A stretch of 64,000 nucleotides of DNA from positions 1-64,000 of the forward strand of contig NZ_JAIVEM010000088.1 of assembly GCF_020404765.1 (NCBI RefSeq), read 5' to 3'. Below the pieces are notes generated by a model, which saw nothing but the letters and a program-made list of their open reading frames with translations, was not told the origin of the DNA and made no database searches. How positions within the stretch are numbered: the stretch's first letter is position 1; every line of letters starts with the position of its first letter. The DNA is from Paenibacillus sp. BJ-4. GTDB lineage: Bacteria; Bacillota; Bacilli; Paenibacillales; Paenibacillaceae. Of the stretch, positions 61,035 through 64,000 are shown piece by piece. A program made the position numbers and the translations under genes.

Positions 61035-62282
61035 TTATTTACTCCCCTGCGACCAGCGCATGCCCCAGTTATGTGCACGGTCCAACTCACGATGACCGCC
61101 GTAGAACTGCACGAGTCTCTCAATACTGAACGTTTCATCGTTCACATTTTGGATCATGGCAATTGCACACATTCCTTTGCGGTTGTCATGTTCATTCAGG
61201 TGAACGATAATGTCCGGCCCATCCTTCTGGTACAGCGTGACCACCCCGTCCGCTTGTGACCAGTTCGTGACTCCTTCATAGATGAACGTGAATACCAAAA
61301 TTCGCTTAATTTCAGAAATTTTAGCGCCATTAATGCGGAGATTTTCCCCTGTTTTCACAGAGCCTGTACGGTCATCACCATCCAGAGCAATGTACGGGAA
61401 GCGATTCAGAGAACCGAACACTTCTCCCAACGCCTGCACAACACCTTTATCTCCGTTCTTCATCTCATACAAGCAGCCCAGATCCAGATCGACACCCTTG
61501 GAGCCACGACTGAAAAAGCCCTTGCTCTGCTGTACCTGATTCCAGTTCAGATTGATCAGGATTTCACCCAATCCACCTGAGCCCTTTTTCAGATTAATGG
61601 TGTCGCCCTTTTTCTTCAGCTCAATTTTGCGCAAATTCAGATTCACAGGAGTTGCAGGTGGCTCTGACTTTGGAACGGGAGGGGTTGGCCGAGGAACTGG
61701 AGGTGGTGTAGGAGCTGGTGTCGGAGGAGTCGGATTATTATCCACTTCGATTCCGAAATTTCCACACAACGCATCCAATCCACCGGAAAAACCCGCGCCA
61801 ATCGCGTTAAATTTCCATTCACCGTTATGGCGGTACAGTTCACCAATAACTATGGCTGTTTCGACTGTAAAACCACTATCCAAATTAAAACGCAAAACCT
61901 CTCCGCTAACCGGATGAGCAAAACGTATAAATCCGCCTTGAACCTGTCCAAAATTTTGCCGTTTCTGATCTGCATCATAAATGGTCAGCGTAAACGCAAT
62001 CTTCTCAATATGTGAAGGTATTTTGGTTAGATCAAGGGAAAATTGTTTCTTATCACCTAACTGTTGTCCATCTGAATAAGTGATAAAAGGTGTGGTCGGA
62101 TTATTGTAGAAGATCAGATCCTCATCGCCCGATACTTTCCCTCCGGGACCCAGCAAAAATGCGGAAGTATCCAGTTCCAAAGACGCCGGGGACTCCCATC
62201 CGATCCCTACGTTGACATGGGTCAAACCCGGATTGGTTTTCGTCAAATCCGCCTTCTGTCCCTTTACTACGATAACAGCCAT
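61035..62282 (-). CDS. two-domain TerD-family protein (TerD + TerA/TerF-like)
   Basis: The 415-residue protein has an N-terminal TerD domain (residues 1-190: [54 protein letters not shown]). A proline-rich linker follows (PTPPTPAPTPPPVPRP, about 195-225), then a second related domain (LGEILINLNWNQV, GVDLDLGCLYE, LDGDDRTGS). The first domain lacks the GDNxTGxGDGDDE calcium loop of its neighbours; the second keeps part of it. Probably a scaffold that binds metals or other Ter proteins. The ATG at 62282 follows AAAGGTGA. Confidence 0.88.
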   Translation of the reverse strand: MAVIVVKGQKADLTKTNPGLTHVNVGIGWESPASLELDTSAFLLGPGGKVSGDEDLIFYNNPTTPFITYSDGQQLGDKKQFSLDLTKIPSHIEKIAFTLTIYDADQKRQNFGQVQGGFIRFAHPVSGEVLRFNLDSGFTVETAIVIGELYRHNGEWKFNAIGAGFSGGLDALCGNFGIEVDNNPTPPTPAPTPPPVPRPTPPVPKSEPPATPVNLNLRKIELKKKGDTINLKKGSGGLGEILINLNWNQVQQSKGFFSRGSKGVDLDLGCLYEMKNGDKGVVQALGEVFGSLNRFPYIALDGDDRTGSVKTGENLRINGAKISEIKRILVFTFIYEGVTNWSQADGVVTLYQKDGPDIIVHLNEHDNRKGMCAIAMIQNVNDETFSIERLVQFYGGHRELDRAHNWGMRWSQGSK

Positions 62283-62340
62283 GATTGTGTCACCTTTCTG
62301 TCCGTTTGTCATGTGTCAGCGTATGCCATTCAATGGCTTA

Positions 62341-62373
62341 AAAAGAAAGGGTGGCGCCCTTTGGACACCACCC
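62341..62373 (-). terminator. terminator/attenuator between terD genes
   Basis: On the minus strand GGGTGGTGTCC (62373-62363) pairs with GGGCGCCACCC (62359-62349), two G-U pairs, loop AAA, followed by TTTCTTTTT. It lies 10 bases after the TerD stop at 62384 and before the two-domain gene, so it should reduce expression of the downstream terD-terC pair relative to the upstream terD genes. Confidence 0.8.
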
Positions 62374-62383
62374 CAAGTGGATA

Positions 62384-62965
62384 TTACTGAGCGTCCAAGC
62401 CATAGTTTTTAGCAAGCGCACCCAATCCACCAGCAAAGCCGCTACCGATCGCCTGGAATTTCCAATCTGAGTTGTGACGGTAAAATTCACAGAAAACCAC
62501 GGCCGTTTCAGTGGAGAAATCCTCACCCAGATCGTAGCGCAGCACTTCACGATCCGTAGCCGCATCTACCACCCGCACAAAAGCATTGGATACTTGTCCA
62601 AAATTTTGCGCACGTGCCTCATAATCATAAATCGTAACCGTAATTCCGATACGATGGATATTCGGAGGAATCTTTGCAAAATCAACGATGATCTGCTCGT
62701 CATCCCCGTCGCCCTCACCTGTGCGATTATCGCCTGTATGGGTAACAGATCCTGCTCCGCCTGTTGGATTATTGTAAAATACAAAATCATCTGCTGCCTT
62801 CGCTTTACCATCTTCATACAGCAGGAAAGCTGAAGCATCCAGGTCAAAGTCTGCGCCACCACTATATTTATTGGTATCCCAACCAAGACCTACGACAACA
62901 CGAGTCAAGCATGGATTCGTTTTAGTCAGATCAATACGTTGTCCCTTGGAAAGACTAATGGTCAT
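62384..62965 (-). CDS. TerD-family calcium-binding protein
   Basis: The 193-residue cytoplasmic protein has the complete TerD pattern: [46 protein letters not shown] and the calcium loop [44 protein letters not shown] closes it. It starts at the ATG 62965; a much longer upstream extension lacks family similarity. An Asn-Pro-Cys in place of Asn-Pro-Gly at the N-terminus is a small peculiarity. TerD proteins confer resistance to tellurite and various stresses by an unknown mechanism. Confidence 0.93.
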   Translation of the reverse strand: MTISLSKGQRIDLTKTNPCLTRVVVGLGWDTNKYSGGADFDLDASAFLLYEDGKAKAADDFVFYNNPTGGAGSVTHTGDNRTGEGDGDDEQIIVDFAKIPPNIHRIGITVTIYDYEARAQNFGQVSNAFVRVVDAATDREVLRYDLGEDFSTETAVVFCEFYRHNSDWKFQAIGSGFAGGLGALAKNYGLDAQ

Positions 62966-62994
62966 ACCGCATACCTGCCTTCTTGTATAGATTT

Positions 62995-63570
62995 TTAAGC
63001 CAAACCGTAATCGCGTGTTAATCCTGCGAGACCATCCTGGTATCCGCTGCCAATGGCATTGAACTTCCATTCACCGCTATGACGATACAGTTCACCTACC
63101 ACCACGCCTGTTTCGATCGAGAAATCTTCTCCCAGATCAAAGCGAACCAATTCTTCATTATTTGCCTCATTTACGATACGCGCATAAGCACGGGACACTT
63201 GTCCAAAGTTTTGGCTTCGTTCTTGTGCCTCATAGATGGTAATCGTAAAAGCGATCTTTTCTACGTTAGCAGGTACGCTGCTCAGATCAACTTTAATTTG
63301 CTCGTCATCTCCGTCACCGTCACCTGTACGGTTATCTCCGGTATGAACGACAGAACCGTTATCATTTTGTGGATTATTAAAGAAGACAAAGTTCTTGTCC
63401 GTTTCCACTTTACCGTCCGCATTCGCCAAAAATACGGATACGTCCAGGTCAAAATCTTTACCGCCATCGTACTTGTTTGTATCCCAGCCAAGACCAACCG
63501 TAATTTTGGACAACCCTGGGTTTGTTTTAGTCAAATCAATTTTTTGACCTTTAGATAAGTTAATTGCCAT
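62995..63570 (-). CDS. TerD-family calcium-binding protein
   Basis: The 191-residue protein is a standard Ter[85 protein letters not shown] with the calcium loop, and [26 protein letters not shown]. It is near-identical in plan to the next TerD gene, 29 bases downstream, so the two look like recent tandem duplicates. The first TerD gene, cut by the window edge, lies 47 bases upstream. Confidence 0.93.
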   Translation of the reverse strand: MAINLSKGQKIDLTKTNPGLSKITVGLGWDTNKYDGGKDFDLDVSVFLANADGKVETDKNFVFFNNPQNDNGSVVHTGDNRTGDGDGDDEQIKVDLSSVPANVEKIAFTITIYEAQERSQNFGQVSRAYARIVNEANNEELVRFDLGEDFSIETGVVVGELYRHSGEWKFNAIGSGYQDGLAGLTRDYGLA

Positions 63571-63617
63571 GAGTAAGAACCCCGTTTCTAAATTAAGTTT
63601 TGTATGAGCAACTAAAA

Positions 63618-64000
63618 TTACATGTAACGCTGAGCCAGCACATCAATATGTACGGCATGGGTGCCTTCACCGATTGCAGCAAACTTCCATTCGTTATTAT
63701 GACGATAGAGCTCTCCACAGACCAGCGCAGTCATTCCTTCATAATTATCAGATAAATTGAACGTCACCAGTTCCTTGGAGTTCGCACCGTCCAGAATGCG
63801 GATATACGCTTTCTCGATCATGCCAAAATCCTGTTTCCGGTTTACGCAATCATATATATTCACAACAACAAGCACTTTGTCGACATTGGCAGGAATACGT
63901 GCCAGGTCAATCGTAATTTGTTCATCATCGCCGTCACCTTGTCCGGTCAAATTATCACCAGAATGCACGACAGAGCCGCATGGGCTTTTTTTATTGTGGA
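63618..64000 (-). CDS. TerD-family protein (5' end beyond the window)
   Basis: 127 codons are visible, open to the window edge. The calcium loop ([21 protein letters not shown]) is followed by [23 protein letters not shown] and [35 protein letters not shown]. The missing part should hold the LSKGQ...TNPGL block, about 65 residues. The C-terminus differs from the other two TerD proteins here, so it is an older paralog rather than a fresh copy. Transcribed leftward as the first visible gene of the terD run. Confidence 0.9.
   Translation of the reverse strand, partial: HNKKSPCGSVVHSGDNLTGQGDGDDEQITIDLARIPANVDKVLVVVNIYDCVNRKQDFGMIEKAYIRILDGANSKELVTFNLSDNYEGMTALVCGELYRHNNEWKFAAIGEGTHAVHIDVLAQRYM

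Noticed and set aside
1-64000. CRISPR arrays, rRNA, tRNA and known riboswitches
   Set aside because: I saw no regularly spaced direct repeats, no cloverleaf-type tRNA sequence, no rRNA and no leader matching a riboswitch I recognise.

Overview
The window looks like chromosome from a spore-forming Paenibacillus, most likely of the P. polymyxa group. This rests on the gene repertoire (YesM/YesN-type two-component systems, secreted plant-polysaccharide enzymes, copper-amine-oxidase-N proteins, a DUF4179 anti-sigma protein), strong GGAGG-type ribosome binding sites and intermediate GC. The species is an inference; no rRNA or tRNA gene is present. Layout, left to right. 1-67: the last codons of an IS3-family transposase. 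174-2645: a secreted rhamnogalacturonan lyase with a cre box upstream. 3.0-5.9 kb: an ECF-like sigma factor, its DUF4179 anti-sigma-type partner and a tandem paralog that lost the cytoplasmic part. 6.1-10.4 kb: a two-gene operon of secreted proteins of unknown role. 10.8-13.1 kb: a GH127 beta-L-arabinofuranosidase. 13.2-19.8 kb: a seven-gene 4-hydroxyproline degradation operon (oxidase, epimerase, DapA-like deaminase, semialdehyde dehydrogenase and three flavin/iron-sulfur dehydrogenase subunits). 19.9-30.8 kb: a leftward run of alpha-galactosidase, sensor kinase, response regulator, sugar ABC transporter, M24 peptidase and a secreted metalloprotease-like protein. 30.9-35.0 kb: a very large secreted multidomain protein. 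35.2-47.9 kb is an AT-richer accessory region. It holds small regulators with their targets (MarR-MFS, TetR-membrane protein, MerR-carboxymuconolactone decarboxylase-hydrolase), a GH11 xylanase, an IS200 remnant, a deleted SUMF1-type lipoprotein gene and a complete 3.05-kb ISL3 element that carries an ArsR regulator and an MFS transporter between its inverted repeats. 47.9-50.1 kb: an amino-acid ABC transporter. 51-64 kb: a Ter/tellurite-type stress-response locus. It contains a vWA protein, TelA, XpaC, a five-gene module (ATP-grasp, HAD phosphatase, two phosphoribosyltransferase-like proteins, CitE-like lyase), TerC and four TerD-family proteins, the last running off the window. How the parts fit: the left half is mainly catabolic (pectin, arabinan, galactoside and hydroxyproline use, all plausible on plant cell-wall material including hydroxyproline-rich glycoproteins). 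The right end is a stress or metal-response system. Between them lies a patchwork of mobile and regulatory pieces. Two patterns stand out beyond ordinary annotation. A family of five dispersed elements of about 100-150 bp (near 35.2, 40.9, 44.5, 47.8 and 50.7 kb) has a nested two-stem architecture; stem changes are compensated between copies, and three copies sit between convergent genes. Three large genes (hydroxyproline oxidase, sugar-binding protein, sensor kinase) are each broken by what looks like a single missing base, so either sequence errors or recent decay must be considered.
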